This document shows positions 1-10,800 of a stretch of DNA of 33,871 nt, one piece after another. A program made the translations under genes and the position numbers. The notes below the pieces were generated by a model, which was not told where the DNA came from, did no database searches, and saw nothing but the letters and a program-made list of their open reading frames with translations. This DNA comes from Candidatus Falkowiibacteriota bacterium. GTDB taxonomy: Bacteria; Patescibacteriota; Patescibacteriia; Patescibacteriales; UBA12465. Every line of letters begins with the position of its first letter. The first letter of the stretch is position 1. Where the stretch lies: the NCBI GenBank assembly GCA_903847415.1, contig CAINDR010000015.1:1-33871 (forward strand), in the 5' to 3' direction.

Positions 1-1848
1 AGTCCCCAGGAATTGAATTGGAATTTTACGGTCAATGGTCTCTTGGACCTCACTCCACCAAAAATTATTACTAGTGGCGTTTTTCCGCCAGCAGACAATA
101 CTAAAGATTTAGTTGCTTCAACTACTGGATCTTCTGCGCAAGGAAAAATAAAGGTTCTTTTACCTCTTCACGCAGAAAGTGACGCCTCCTTTTTGATTAC
201 TAGTAAAACTCCAGCAAATATCCAAAATTTGGAAAAATTTGCTTTAAGCAGTTCTTACCAAGAGATATCAGCTTCTTCAACTGATGTTTTTGTGATTACT
301 ATCGATCCGGAGAAAAATTTTGTTTTAGCCGGCGGTAGTAAAATTAGGGGGTCGGCCCAGATAACAATGCAAAATAACAAAAAAATAGTAGTTTTCCCAA
401 ATTATTTTAGTTTTGAAGTTCCTGATTTTGCAGCTGGAAATTCTTGGCAAATTAATCTCAAAAAACCATTAAGTGCTGATAAATTATTTGTTGATCAAAA
501 TGAACTGGTATTTTCATCAAATTCAACGACTACCGCCAGGACAAGAATTACAAGTTTTTTGCTGGGTTTAAAAGATAAAAGCAGTGAAAATAATCTTTTT
601 TCACAGGTGAGTGTAAACAATGATGAAGTTTTAGTTGTGGCTGCTCCTGGAGTAGCAGGGAATAATATTCTGTTATCATCATCAAGACCGGAAGCAATTT
701 TAATCACTCCTCTTTCTGGTGGAAGTGATGGGGGTGTTAATTTGAGTGTCAAAGATTTGCCTGATCAGCCGATGAATTCAGCAATTCAGATTAATTTTAG
801 TAAAGAGATCAACCCTTTATCAATAATTGGTCCCGCAGATTATGTTTCGAGCACAATTAGAGTTATTAATGCTAATGAATCAGCTAAATTAGCTGAGAAA
901 AGTTGTGTAAATAATTCTGATTGTTCGTCTTATAAATGCTTAGCCAATAAGTGTGTCGGAGATTATGTTTTTGGAAAGTTTTTGCTTTCTAGCGACTATA
1001 AAACTCTAGAATTTTTATCCGATAACGAATGCGGAATTAATGGTTGTGGTGAAAAAATTTATTGTTTGCCAGCAAATGCTAATTTAAAAGTAAGATTAAT
1101 TGCTGCTGAGCTAGAAGAGTGCACAGATAATTCTAGTTGTGCTGCAAAATCGCCATTTATAAACTGTGCGAGCAGTGGTATTGCTAGCAAGAAAGCTTGT
1201 AAAAATTCTTCTGCAAAATTTTATCCTAGCGCCAACATTTTACTTTTGAAGGGAGTTTTTGATTCGTCTGGGAATTCTTTTGATGGTAATCGTGACTCTT
1301 TCTCAGTTGGTCCAGTTAATATTTTTAATCAAAATGTCGGAGATGTTTCTGTGGGGGATAATTTTAAGTGGTCGTTTTTTACTAGCGATAAAATAATGGC
1401 CGATGCTCCAAAAATTAGTTCCTTGGTACCAAACAATAATGATCCGAATGTGAATTCCACCACCCCAATTACTATTAAATTTTCTCCTTTGATGCTCAAC
1501 TCCAGTTTACTTACCGGCACTAGAGAGCAAAATAATGGGGCGGAAGTGGTGGTTCATAAGTTATTAAATTTAAAAAGTTTTAGTAATCCGGTTGGGTATT
1601 GGATTAGCTCCAATAATAATTCAATTCAAAACAATGGAGTGTTTGATCAGACAATTGTGAAGATTAACCATTCTCCATTTATGACCAACAATAGTTTTAA
1701 TGCTCAAGCTGGGTCAGGGATTAGAGATATTTATCAAAACTGTTTCAAGCCAAGTGGTAGTAATAATTGTGCGGCAACTGCTAGTCAGTCTTCTTGTTGC
1801 TTTGGTACTCCAACAGCTAGTTTGAATGAAAACGGTGATTGTCAATAA
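1..1848 (+). CDS. Large Cys-containing surface protein, 5'-truncated by the window edge, with a Big_5/Ig-like segment
   Basis: The frame is open to base 1 (agt ccc cag gaa ttg...), so the TTG at 13 is probably not the real start. 'KISSLVPNNNDPNVNSTTPITIKFSPLM' resembles bacterial Ig-like Big_5. Cys micro-motif CVNNSDCSSYKCLANKC. Confidence 0.75.
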   Translation, partial: SPQELNWNFTVNGLLDLTPPKIITSGVFPPADNTKDLVASTTGSSAQGKIKVLLPLHAESDASFLITSKTPANIQNLEKFALSSSYQEISASSTDVFVITIDPEKNFVLAGGSKIRGSAQITMQNNKKIVVFPNYFSFEVPDFAAGNSWQINLKKPLSADKLFVDQNELVFSSNSTTTARTRITSFLLGLKDKSSENNLFSQVSVNNDEVLVVAAPGVAGNNILLSSSRPEAILITPLSGGSDGGVNLSVKDLPDQPMNSAIQINFSKEINPLSIIGPADYVSSTIRVINANESAKLAEKSCVNNSDCSSYKCLANKCVGDYVFGKFLLSSDYKTLEFLSDNECGINGCGEKIYCLPANANLKVRLIAAELEECTDNSSCAAKSPFINCASSGIASKKACKNSSAKFYPSANILLLKGVFDSSGNSFDGNRDSFSVGPVNIFNQNVGDVSVGDNFKWSFFTSDKIMADAPKISSLVPNNNDPNVNSTTPITIKFSPLMLNSSLLTGTREQNNGAEVVVHKLLNLKSFSNPVGYWISSNNNSIQNNGVFDQTIVKINHSPFMTNNSFNAQAGSGIRDIYQNCFKPSGSNNCAATASQSSCCFGTPTASLNENGDCQ

Positions 1849-1868
1849 ATTTAGAGTTTTTATTTTTT

Positions 1869-4800
1869 ATGAAGAAATTTAAGAGAATTTTAATCATTAC
1901 TGTTGCTTTGAGCCTCTTCCTTTTGGGAGCCAAAGCAGTTTTAGCGGCAACTGCTTCTGACCTTGGTGTTGATCAGGTCAGTTCAACTATTAATTTGGTA
2001 GATACTGGTCCTCAGGAAATAATTACGAGGATTATTAATATTGGGCTTGGTTTTCTAGGCTTCATTGCAGTTTGTATTATTTTGTGGGGCGGTTTTGTTT
2101 GGATGAAGAGTGGCGGCAGCGCTGATCAAATTTCAAAGGCCCAGAATATTCTAAAGGCCGGAATAGTTGGTCTTTTGATTATTGTTTCTGCTTGGGGGAT
2201 CACTACTTTTATTATTAACAAAGTTATTAATGGCAACAATGGCAGTGGTGGAAGTAGTCAAACTGATCCAACGCTTTGTACTAACGGCCTTTCTTGTTTA
2301 TGTGGTGGTCATATTGTCTGCACTAATAATATTGGCTCTTGTGTCGGTTCCCAATCTCCTTGTACTAATCCGCAAACTAGTTGTAGTTCAGTTTTGGGTA
2401 GTTGTGTTAAAAACGACAGTCTTTGTAATTCGCCAGATAAATTTTGCAACAATAGTTGTGTTTGTGAAAACAAATCTCAGGGTGGTGAATCTTGCGGCTT
2501 AAAATCTGATGGTTCTTGTGATATTTCTGGCAACAAATGTGCCGATGGCTTGGTTTGTAATCCAAATTCTTGTCTTTGTGAAGGGCCAATCACGATTTCC
2601 GGAGTAAGTCCAGTTGGTGGTTTTTGTAAGAATGATGTTAATAAAGTTTGTAATACAGACGCCGACTGTCCAAGCTCTACTTGTGATACTGAAACCCCAA
2701 ATGGGAAGACCGGGAATTTATTAACCATCTTTGGTAGTAACTTTAATAAGAATTCTAGTCTCACATATATTTTTCAAGAAAATTTTGAAAGTTATCCAGT
2801 AAATCAAGCTCCTAGTGGACCGGCCTTTAGTTCTTTAATTAAGGGAGCTAATGCTGATATTCAAATTAAGAATAGCCCTTTCAATTCAAAGTCTTTGTAC
2901 TTCAAACAAAATCCTGGAAATACTGATAGTTCAGGAACAGCAGCGGAGATTACTTATCAATTAGCGAGTTCTACTTTTGAAGAAGGCCACTCTTATCAAT
3001 TGATGATCAATAGAATTACTGGCCGCCTGGGAAATGGTTTAGAGATTTATCTTGGTGATCAAAAAATATCCACACTAGCACCAAAAGAAGGTGAATATAA
3101 TATTGGCTTAGGAATTCCAATTGGTTTTACTAATTTTAACAACAAAAAAATTCGTTTTTCCTTGCTCGCTGGTCCAACTGGCTTAGGAACAGATCTTTAT
3201 TTGGATGATATCAAGATTCTTGATCAGACTGTGCTTTCTTCGGTGACAATTGGTGGTGTTTTAGCTAAACCGAGTTGGTATGCTAATCCAAGTTGCATGG
3301 GAAATACTGCTAGCCAAATGGTTGTAACGGTTCCAGAAGGGGTGCAAAATGGTGAAATAAAGATAGTGCGTGGACAAGAGATTGAGTCCACTAATGATGA
3401 CAATGGACCAAAGATTAAAGATTTCGTCGTTAACAATATTGATCGCCCAGGTCTTTGTTCTCTCAGTCCTCAGGAAGCAAGAACTAATCAATCTCTCAAT
3501 TTTTATGGTGCCAAATTAAATGGCACAACGCCTTATTTTGGTGATTTTCAGGCTAATGTTTCTAGCAACAAAAGCGTCCTTAATCCAAGCTCAGGGTCAG
3601 TGTCTGTGCCTCTTTTAGTTGCCGGGCAAAGTGGTTTTTTTGTGATGGATGGTTTAAAGAAAAGTAATTTTCTCTTCTTTAATAAGTTAAATGATCTTCC
3701 GCCAGCACCAGTTATTACAGCAATCACCCCAAAGTCTGGGACAAGTGAGCAATATGTCACAATTAATGGTCGCAATTTTGGCAATAATCGGGGTAATGGT
3801 AAAGTATTTTTTGGTAATCAGGAGGCAAAATACACCTTTCCCGATGAATGTAAGTTTGCGGCTTGGTCAGATAATGAAATCTTAGTTAAAGTTCCTAGTG
3901 GTCTAATTACAACCTCTACTAATATCACCGTTCAGACTGACAGTTGGGTTGCTTATTCTTCGAGTAGTAATTTATTTTTTGATTACCAAGCTAACGCGCC
4001 TTTGAAGCCAGGGATTTGTAAGATTGATCCAAATCGTGGACCAAATAATTCTAAAACTGCTCTTTTGGGGGAAAATTTTGGCAATAGTCCAGTGGAAGTT
4101 TATTTTAATGCAGTGCTGGCGAATAGTTTAGCGCCAACTTTTATTGGTTTATTAAATAAAGTAGAGGTTACTGTCCCAGAAAATGCTTTTTCTGGGCCAG
4201 TAAAATTAAAAAATAATCAAGGAGAAAGTAACCCGGTCAATTTTGAAGTGGGTGCTTGTCAAAAAAATACTGATTGCACTTCTGGGCTTTGTTGTCCTAC
4301 ATCCTCTTTCCGAAAGGGAGAGTGTGTTAATGATTTGAATGACTGCTTTTCTGGTTCTAAAAATTCAGTATTTGAATGGACCTTTGGAACTGGTGCTGGA
4401 CTAGGAACAACAACCAATCCTTTTGGTAGTTGTTTAGGGAATTCCAAGAATGTTGGTTCTTGTCAGACAGATAGTCTTTGTCCAAACACACCAGGACAAT
4501 GCTCTTCAGCCTCTATGCCGATCACCGTATCTAAAGGTGATTGCTGTCCAGCTGGTTATGTTTTTGAGGATGGTTATTGTTGGGAGCAGACTGAATGTCC
4601 GTCAGGGTATCGTTTGGATAATAATAAGTGTGAAAGAGAGGGTCAGGAGCTTGGTTGTGGCAAGGGTGATGGTATTATGCTTTGTGCTACCTTAGAAGAT
4701 TTTGCTAATAAAAATCGTTTAGTTTATAAAACTAAAGAAAAATGTAAAGATGGTTGGCTAAAAATTAAAGGAGATTTTTGCGCTGCAGCTGGATCCTTTG

Positions 4801-7769
4801 CTGAACTAAAAGAAAGTGATAATTGCACTCCTTGCGATCGAAAGGGTGAAACTTGTTTTGAGGATCGTTGTGTAATTAATTTACCAAACAAAGACAACGG
4901 TCTTACTTGTGGAGATAATTTTGATCGTAGTGGCGGCACTTATTGCAAAACATTAACTTCTTACGGTAATAAAAATCGTTTAGTTTATTCTTCTTCTCAA
5001 ACTTGTAAGGTTGGTTGGATAAAAATTGATAATAATCTTTGTGCTCAAGGCGAGAACTATGAAGAGCTAAAAGGTCACGACAACTGCTCTCCTTGTAATC
5101 AGTCGGGAGAGAAATGTTTTAAGGGTCGCTGTATCATTGATCTTCAATGTAAAGGAATGGAAAAGTGTACTAATGGTTCATGTACAGTTGAGGAAGCACC
5201 ATCTTGCGAATGTTGTTGTGATAAGAATAACGGAGCAGCTGATTGTTGTGCTCCTTTGACGTGTAGTGGTACCTGTGGATCAAGCACCAAGGACGATGGA
5301 CAATTTGGTAAATGTTCTGGTTGTATGGCGGTAGGTGAAAAAACTGAAACCAGAGATGCAGCTTGTAATTGTTCTGGACACAATGGACAGTTTTGTTCTG
5401 ATAATAACGGCAAAAATCCAGCAGGGGCTTGCGTTGATTGCGCAACTTTGGACGCTAACGAATGTTTAGCACACGCTTCGGTTTGTTGTTTAGATGCTCA
5501 AAATTTGGAAAACGGTGAGCCAGTTTGTCGTGGTGGTGCTGGGGATTTGATTTCCAAGGATCCTAAAAAAGTAAATGAGTTTGGTTATTGTGCTTATTAT
5601 AATTGTGCCGGTGGCCCTAGTAATAAATGTGCTTCCAGTTCACCTGTGGTTAATGGCGCTTTTTCTTTAATTACTGATTGTGAAAGCGGTTGCAAGCCAA
5701 CTAGCACAAGCACAGGTCTTGGTTTGAATTGTGGCGGAACAAGTAATCAGACCACCCCAGGAAAATGCCAGCCATCTGTTTGTTCTGGTGCTTTTGGGGG
5801 CACACCATTTTCTTGTTTGAGTGCTACTGGTTCTACTATTTCTTCATCTACTCCTTCGGCTAATGGTGATTGTGGAATTTGTTGCTGTACACCAGGAAAT
5901 AATGATTCTTGTAAGGCGCTTAATTCAAAATTATTCTGTTCAGCAAACAAAGGTTCTTGCACTGGCGGATCACGTGGTCTTTGTTGTGGTTGCTCAAGTG
6001 ATTCGGAGTGCGGAATTGATGCTGGTTGTGGTTCTGATACTTGTTGTCACCCAAAACCAACAGTTTCCACAATTAATCCACCAGCTAATACTGAAAATGT
6101 TTGTCGAAATTCGGTAATTAAAATTACCTTTAATCAGGAAATGAGTGGAGATAGTTTGCATAATGAAAATATTAAACTTCTTGAGGAATTACCATTTGGC
6201 TCAACTTGTCCAACGGGAACTATTTTAGCTGTTGATAATTCGAAGACAAACTTTTTGGCCAAGATTTATCAGCAGTTTGAAAAAATATTAGTAGTGGTTG
6301 CTAAAATTTTTAATCGTGATTTGGTTTCGGCTGATAGTACTGGTAATTATCGTTATTGCCAGGTGCCAACGATTATTAATCTCGATTATTCCAATAAAAA
6401 TGCTACCGTGGTGACGATAAAACCAAAAACAATTTTAGGAAAAGAACAAAATTATCTTGTTTTTGTGAAAGGTAATGGAAAAGAAATTGCTCCAGCGGAG
6501 GGAGTATTGAGTATTGATGGTGTTGGAATGGCTGCTCCAGGCGGATTGGCTATCGATTCTATTTCTTTTCAGGCTCTTCAGGCTAATTTAGAGAGTTATT
6601 ACCAGAAGATCGAAGATATTAATCAGAAAATCGTTTACCTCATTAATGAAAATCAAAAAAATAAGAATGATGAAAAAATCCTCAACTTAACTCGTGAACT
6701 AGAAGGATTGGAGCGCCAGAAAAATCAAACTGGATTAGAAATTATTGCTAACGTTGGCTTGGAAGGAGATGAATTAGTTGAGCTAAAAGATAAAATTAAT
6801 TATTCAGAGAGCCGAAGAAGGGACTTTGTTATTTTAAGAAGCAAGCTTTTTGAAGCGATGTTGAAAGGTGATCAGAAGTTTATTGATCAAAATATAGATA
6901 AGCTTAACGTTCTTAATGACGAGCTGCGTGATTTGTTAGAATCAGTAGATCCGGTAATTAAAGAATATGCCAGTTGGTCGCCAGTCAAAGATTTTTATCA
7001 AGGAGCGATTAGTGCAAAGATCAATAACAACACCTATAAAGCTTATATTAGTCGTTTTAAGACTAAGAAAGAGAATGATATTTGTGAAATTAACTACACA
7101 ACCCTAACCCCTCATTCTTATTTGTTCTCAACTCTCACTAATGACGCCGGCGATGATGTGTTAGCAACATCTTCTTTCGATAAGATGCCAGATCGAGACA
7201 AAGTTTTTCAGGCGAAGGCCTTTAGCGTTGATGATCAAGAGCTTACTCCAGTTCCTGGCTATGACTGGTCCTGGGATTATCAATTAGAAGATTCCAAAAT
7301 TATGTTCTTAGCTAGCTCCACAAATTCTGAACAGCCACTTCTAGCTAATCAAGTGTTAGTCACTGCATCTTCAACCACTAATGACGCCAAATCACTGCTT
7401 TATGCCAGTGTGAAAATGGCCAGCAATAATCAGTATAAGGGCGGAGATGGAAAAAAGACTAGCTCCGAATTGTTTGTCTTTATTTGTGCCAATCCTTGGC
7501 CAGCAATTAAGAGTGATGGAACTTGGTCGCCTTGGACAGACAGTGATGGCGGTAGTTATAATTATGGTTTTCATTATTGTCGTGATGCTGGTGAGCCTGG
7601 ACAAGCAGATGATTTACCAGAATTAAAAACCGATGCTGTTAATAATAATCCTGGTCAAATTTGTAGCAATAAACCAAGTCAAACTTGTACTTCGACCGCT
7701 TCTTGTCCTTCTGGGGGAACTTGTGTTTGGGATATTTTGAAAGAATCTTATTTTTTTCAGAATAATTAA
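1869..7769 (+). CDS. Giant surface protein: N-terminal VirB2/T4SS pilin-like two-TM module fused to IPT/TIG, Cys-rich, Big_5-like and coiled-coil regions
   Basis: ATG at 1869 (MKKFKRILIITVALSLFLLG...) is preferred over the listed 1839 start, which overlaps the upstream stop. 'GLGFLGFIAVCIILWGGFVWMKSGGSADQISKAQNILKAGIVGLLIIVSAWGITTFIINKVI' is pilin-like. IPT/TIG-like 'ITAITPKSGTSEQYVTINGRNFG' and 'ICKIDPNRGPNNSKTALLGENFG'. Big_5-like 'VSTINPPANTENVCRNSVIKITFNQEM'. Confidence 0.8.
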   Translation: MKKFKRILIITVALSLFLLGAKAVLAATASDLGVDQVSSTINLVDTGPQEIITRIINIGLGFLGFIAVCIILWGGFVWMKSGGSADQISKAQNILKAGIVGLLIIVSAWGITTFIINKVINGNNGSGGSSQTDPTLCTNGLSCLCGGHIVCTNNIGSCVGSQSPCTNPQTSCSSVLGSCVKNDSLCNSPDKFCNNSCVCENKSQGGESCGLKSDGSCDISGNKCADGLVCNPNSCLCEGPITISGVSPVGGFCKNDVNKVCNTDADCPSSTCDTETPNGKTGNLLTIFGSNFNKNSSLTYIFQENFESYPVNQAPSGPAFSSLIKGANADIQIKNSPFNSKSLYFKQNPGNTDSSGTAAEITYQLASSTFEEGHSYQLMINRITGRLGNGLEIYLGDQKISTLAPKEGEYNIGLGIPIGFTNFNNKKIRFSLLAGPTGLGTDLYLDDIKILDQTVLSSVTIGGVLAKPSWYANPSCMGNTASQMVVTVPEGVQNGEIKIVRGQEIESTNDDNGPKIKDFVVNNIDRPGLCSLSPQEARTNQSLNFYGAKLNGTTPYFGDFQANVSSNKSVLNPSSGSVSVPLLVAGQSGFFVMDGLKKSNFLFFNKLNDLPPAPVITAITPKSGTSEQYVTINGRNFGNNRGNGKVFFGNQEAKYTFPDECKFAAWSDNEILVKVPSGLITTSTNITVQTDSWVAYSSSSNLFFDYQANAPLKPGICKIDPNRGPNNSKTALLGENFGNSPVEVYFNAVLANSLAPTFIGLLNKVEVTVPENAFSGPVKLKNNQGESNPVNFEVGACQKNTDCTSGLCCPTSSFRKGECVNDLNDCFSGSKNSVFEWTFGTGAGLGTTTNPFGSCLGNSKNVGSCQTDSLCPNTPGQCSSASMPITVSKGDCCPAGYVFEDGYCWEQTECPSGYRLDNNKCEREGQELGCGKGDGIMLCATLEDFANKNRLVYKTKEKCKDGWLKIKGDFCAAAGSFAELKESDNCTPCDRKGETCFEDRCVINLPNKDNGLTCGDNFDRSGGTYCKTLTSYGNKNRLVYSSSQTCKVGWIKIDNNLCAQGENYEELKGHDNCSPCNQSGEKCFKGRCIIDLQCKGMEKCTNGSCTVEEAPSCECCCDKNNGAADCCAPLTCSGTCGSSTKDDGQFGKCSGCMAVGEKTETRDAACNCSGHNGQFCSDNNGKNPAGACVDCATLDANECLAHASVCCLDAQNLENGEPVCRGGAGDLISKDPKKVNEFGYCAYYNCAGGPSNKCASSSPVVNGAFSLITDCESGCKPTSTSTGLGLNCGGTSNQTTPGKCQPSVCSGAFGGTPFSCLSATGSTISSSTPSANGDCGICCCTPGNNDSCKALNSKLFCSANKGSCTGGSRGLCCGCSSDSECGIDAGCGSDTCCHPKPTVSTINPPANTENVCRNSVIKITFNQEMSGDSLHNENIKLLEELPFGSTCPTGTILAVDNSKTNFLAKIYQQFEKILVVVAKIFNRDLVSADSTGNYRYCQVPTIINLDYSNKNATVVTIKPKTILGKEQNYLVFVKGNGKEIAPAEGVLSIDGVGMAAPGGLAIDSISFQALQANLESYYQKIEDINQKIVYLINENQKNKNDEKILNLTRELEGLERQKNQTGLEIIANVGLEGDELVELKDKINYSESRRRDFVILRSKLFEAMLKGDQKFIDQNIDKLNVLNDELRDLLESVDPVIKEYASWSPVKDFYQGAISAKINNNTYKAYISRFKTKKENDICEINYTTLTPHSYLFSTLTNDAGDDVLATSSFDKMPDRDKVFQAKAFSVDDQELTPVPGYDWSWDYQLEDSKIMFLASSTNSEQPLLANQVLVTASSTTNDAKSLLYASVKMASNNQYKGGDGKKTSSELFVFICANPWPAIKSDGTWSPWTDSDGGSYNYGFHYCRDAGEPGQADDLPELKTDAVNNNPGQICSNKPSQTCTSTASCPSGGTCVWDILKESYFFQNN
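4656..5148 (+). repeat. Internal tandem duplication (~252 bp / 84 aa unit) within the giant Cys-rich ORF
   Basis: Unit 1 'CGKGDGIMLCATLEDFANKNRLVYKTKEKCKDGWLKIKGDFCAAAGSFAELKESDNCTPCDRKGETCFEDRCVINL'; unit 2 'CGDNFDRSGGTYCKTLTSYGNKNRLVYSSSQTCKVGWIKIDNNLCAQGENYEELKGHDNCSPCNQSGEKCFKGRCIIDL'. Confidence 0.85.
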
Positions 7770-7777
7770 TTTGTGTT

Positions 7778-7783
7778 ATAATT
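7778..7783 (+). promoter_or_regulatory. Extended -10 promoter element (TGtTATAAT) for the 7811 gene
   Basis: tg-t-tataat at 7775-7783, 27 bp before the ATG, in the intergenic gap. No convincing -35. Confidence 0.5.
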
Positions 7784-7810
7784 AGTTTATCTAAAACTCA
7801 TTTCGATTAT

Positions 7811-10800
7811 ATGGAATTATTAAATTACCAAAAAACTGGCAAAGCACTTTTTTATTCAACTGCCATTTTTTTGTTTTTAACTAGTTTCTTCTTCAAAAAT
7901 CCGGGAACTGCTCAAGCAGTTGAAGCCACCTCCACTAGTCCTGATGCAATTGCCATTAGAATTTTACCAAACTCCGAACATTACGGAATTGAGCGTTGGT
8001 ACAAAGAGAAAGGTTTTTCTGGCGCACCGCAATTTCTAATGGTTGATGGTTATGAGGCGGTTCGCGACGGTCGCACAGTCTATGTTAACGCGACTAATGT
8101 GATTAATTTCACAGGCGCCACCTCTACAATTCATACTAATATTTATTTGATTTCTTATAATCAAGAAATTAAGCCGGGCACTACTGATGTCTTGGGACAG
8201 ATTATTGCCAATTGGAAGTTTAATAAAAATATTAATAGTTCAGGGAAGTGCTTTACTCCGCCAACAACGCCAACAACAGTGAGCACTAGCACTTGTTCGA
8301 TTGATGGAGATTGTCTCGCTGGTACTTTTTGTAATAGCGATAAGGCCAAAATTATTCGTGATGTTTCGCGCCTCGCAATTTTAGCAGAAATCAAGTCGGC
8401 ACTGGAAAATTATAAAAATAAAAATAATAAATATCCTGATTTACCATCCGGAACTTATGTTCCTCATTTAACAATTTCCACTTGGCCTAGTTGGCAAAGC
8501 ACTTTTGCGGTTCAATTGGGGGTTGAAAAATCATTAACTGATCCAATCAATAAATTGGGTAGTTGTGGTGATGCCCGTTTTGAAGCTAAAACTTGTTGGG
8601 ATAAAAATACCAATGAATATTCTTCTTCATTGAATCCTTTGGCATTCCCGGCGGAGAGTAGGGTGATGGCTTATTATTCGAAAAATAATGGTAATTCTTT
8701 TTCTCTTTGCGCTTCAATGGAAGCTGGATCATCCTATGACACTAGCGATCAAGCGCTTAGCAAGCAAGCTTGTGATGTCGACTTTTCGACAATCACTCCA
8801 AAGAGTATTAAGTTTAAAGTTTTTAGTTTGCAAGGAGAACTTGGTCAAGCTTTTTCCGGTTTTGTGCAGGTGGAAAATCCTGGCGGGAATCCACTGAATT
8901 GGACGGTTGAAGATTTGAGTATTACGCAAGTTAATTCTAGTAATATTGCTCTTTGGAAAACAGCACTACAAAATCAGCAAAACCAGATGACGGTTTTAAA
9001 TAATGGGAAAAATCAATTAGAGTCAGAGATCTCTTTGATTACTAACGAAATTACCGCAAAACAAACAACTCTAACCAATTTTCAAAATAAGTTAGCAAGT
9101 TCAACCGCTACTTTAAATCTTTTTACAAGTAAGATGGTAACAGTGGATAGTTATACCGCTTTAATTAAAGAAGCCGAAAAAAATAATAATGAGTTAGCAG
9201 TTTTAGGACATAAAAATTCTTTTGATGCTGCTGAGTACTCAAAAAATCAAGTCGGCGTCACAATCGCTAATAGCGAAGAGGCGGATGCCAGTGTTCTTTT
9301 GGAATTCAAAACCAAAGTTTCTGATTTGGAAACCTTAAGATTGAAATTAAAGAGTTTGCGTGACAACATGATAGCAGCAAAACAAAATAACGATATTGCA
9401 TACATCAACAATAATCAAGGTGTCTTAAGTAATTTTGAGTCAGACAAAGACAAGCTAGCTACTAACTTGAATAAAGATTTGCAGAAATATGTCACCTCAA
9501 TGCAGACTTTCAAGAATGGAGCTAATTCGCAAATTAATCCTTTGCAAAATAGTTTGAATCAGTTAAATAATCAATTGATCACTAAGAATCAGGAGTTAGA
9601 TGCTCAAATTTATGACATTAACACACTTCAGGCTCAGATTAATGACAAAATCGCTCTAATTAATTCGGCGAGTGAAAATTTTGAAGGTGGCGTTCAGTTT
9701 CAGGCTACCAATAATCCTAATCAGATAAAAATTTATGCCAAAAAATCTCTCAAAGCAACATCTTCTTTAATCAAAATTACGGTTAGTGATGGAGTTTCTT
9801 CCAATTCTACTACCACAAAAATTGTTGTTAGTAAAAAAAAGGCAAAGATTGAGGCTGATAACTATGAATATCTTTTAAATAAAAATAATCAATTATCTTA
9901 TGTTTTTTATTTAAACGATGATTCGGTCACCAGTACCACGGCGATTCCTTCTTATTCTTTAAAGGTAGCGGCTTCGAACGCCTTTCCCGTTGTTACTGCT
10001 CTTGATCAATGGAAGACGATTAATAATGGTTTGCAATATAAAATTAATCGTGAGGAACGTGGTCGCTTTAAGGTAACAATTTCTCAATCTGGCTCTACTA
10101 TCACCGGCTTAAATGGTCTCGACAAAAAAATCGATTACGAAGTTGTTCTTAACCCAACCTCTCCTAATCAAACTAAAAAGAACTTCTCTTTAATTTTAAA
10201 ACAAGATAAACCAATTTTTGATTATCAATGTGAAGATAGTGTAAGAAGACATGGTAATTATAATTGTCAGGTAAAACTATTAAATTCAGATAATCATGAC
10301 ATTATCTACACGGTCAATGGTTTAAACGGTCTTGGTCTTTCAACTGCAAGTCCAACACATCCTGGACAATTAAAAATTAGTGGCCAAGCTTTCGGTCCAG
10401 TACCAACTCCTTCCTCAACTATGCTGGATTTACTTGAAGAAGTCGTGATGTGTGACACCAAAACAACTAAACTCGATACCTTTCAAAAAGATAGCGCAAA
10501 TCAAACTTCTACGGTAACCACTCTTCTTGGTGCTTATAATGATATTTTTAGCACAAAAAAAGTTTTATTTTCAATTTTTTCTGGTGGAAAAATGAAACTT
10601 CTTGATGCCAACTCCTATGAATCTCAAGCACCAGAAAATTTAAATATCAATCAATCTCTTCCTGGGGCCTTACTATCGCCAGTACTTAGAACCTTCAGTT
10701 GGTTGAATAGTCTTTTGACAATCAGTAATGTTTTAGCTGGTGATACTGATAATAATTTCTCTGATGATATTTGTGTTTTAAAGCCAGGTGGAACAAACAG

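Noticed and set aside
5144-5445. Minus-strand ORFs (89 and 91 aa) opposite the Cys-rich gene
   Set aside because: Antisense to a strongly supported CDS. Their composition reflects the complement of Cys/Gly codons; no motifs.
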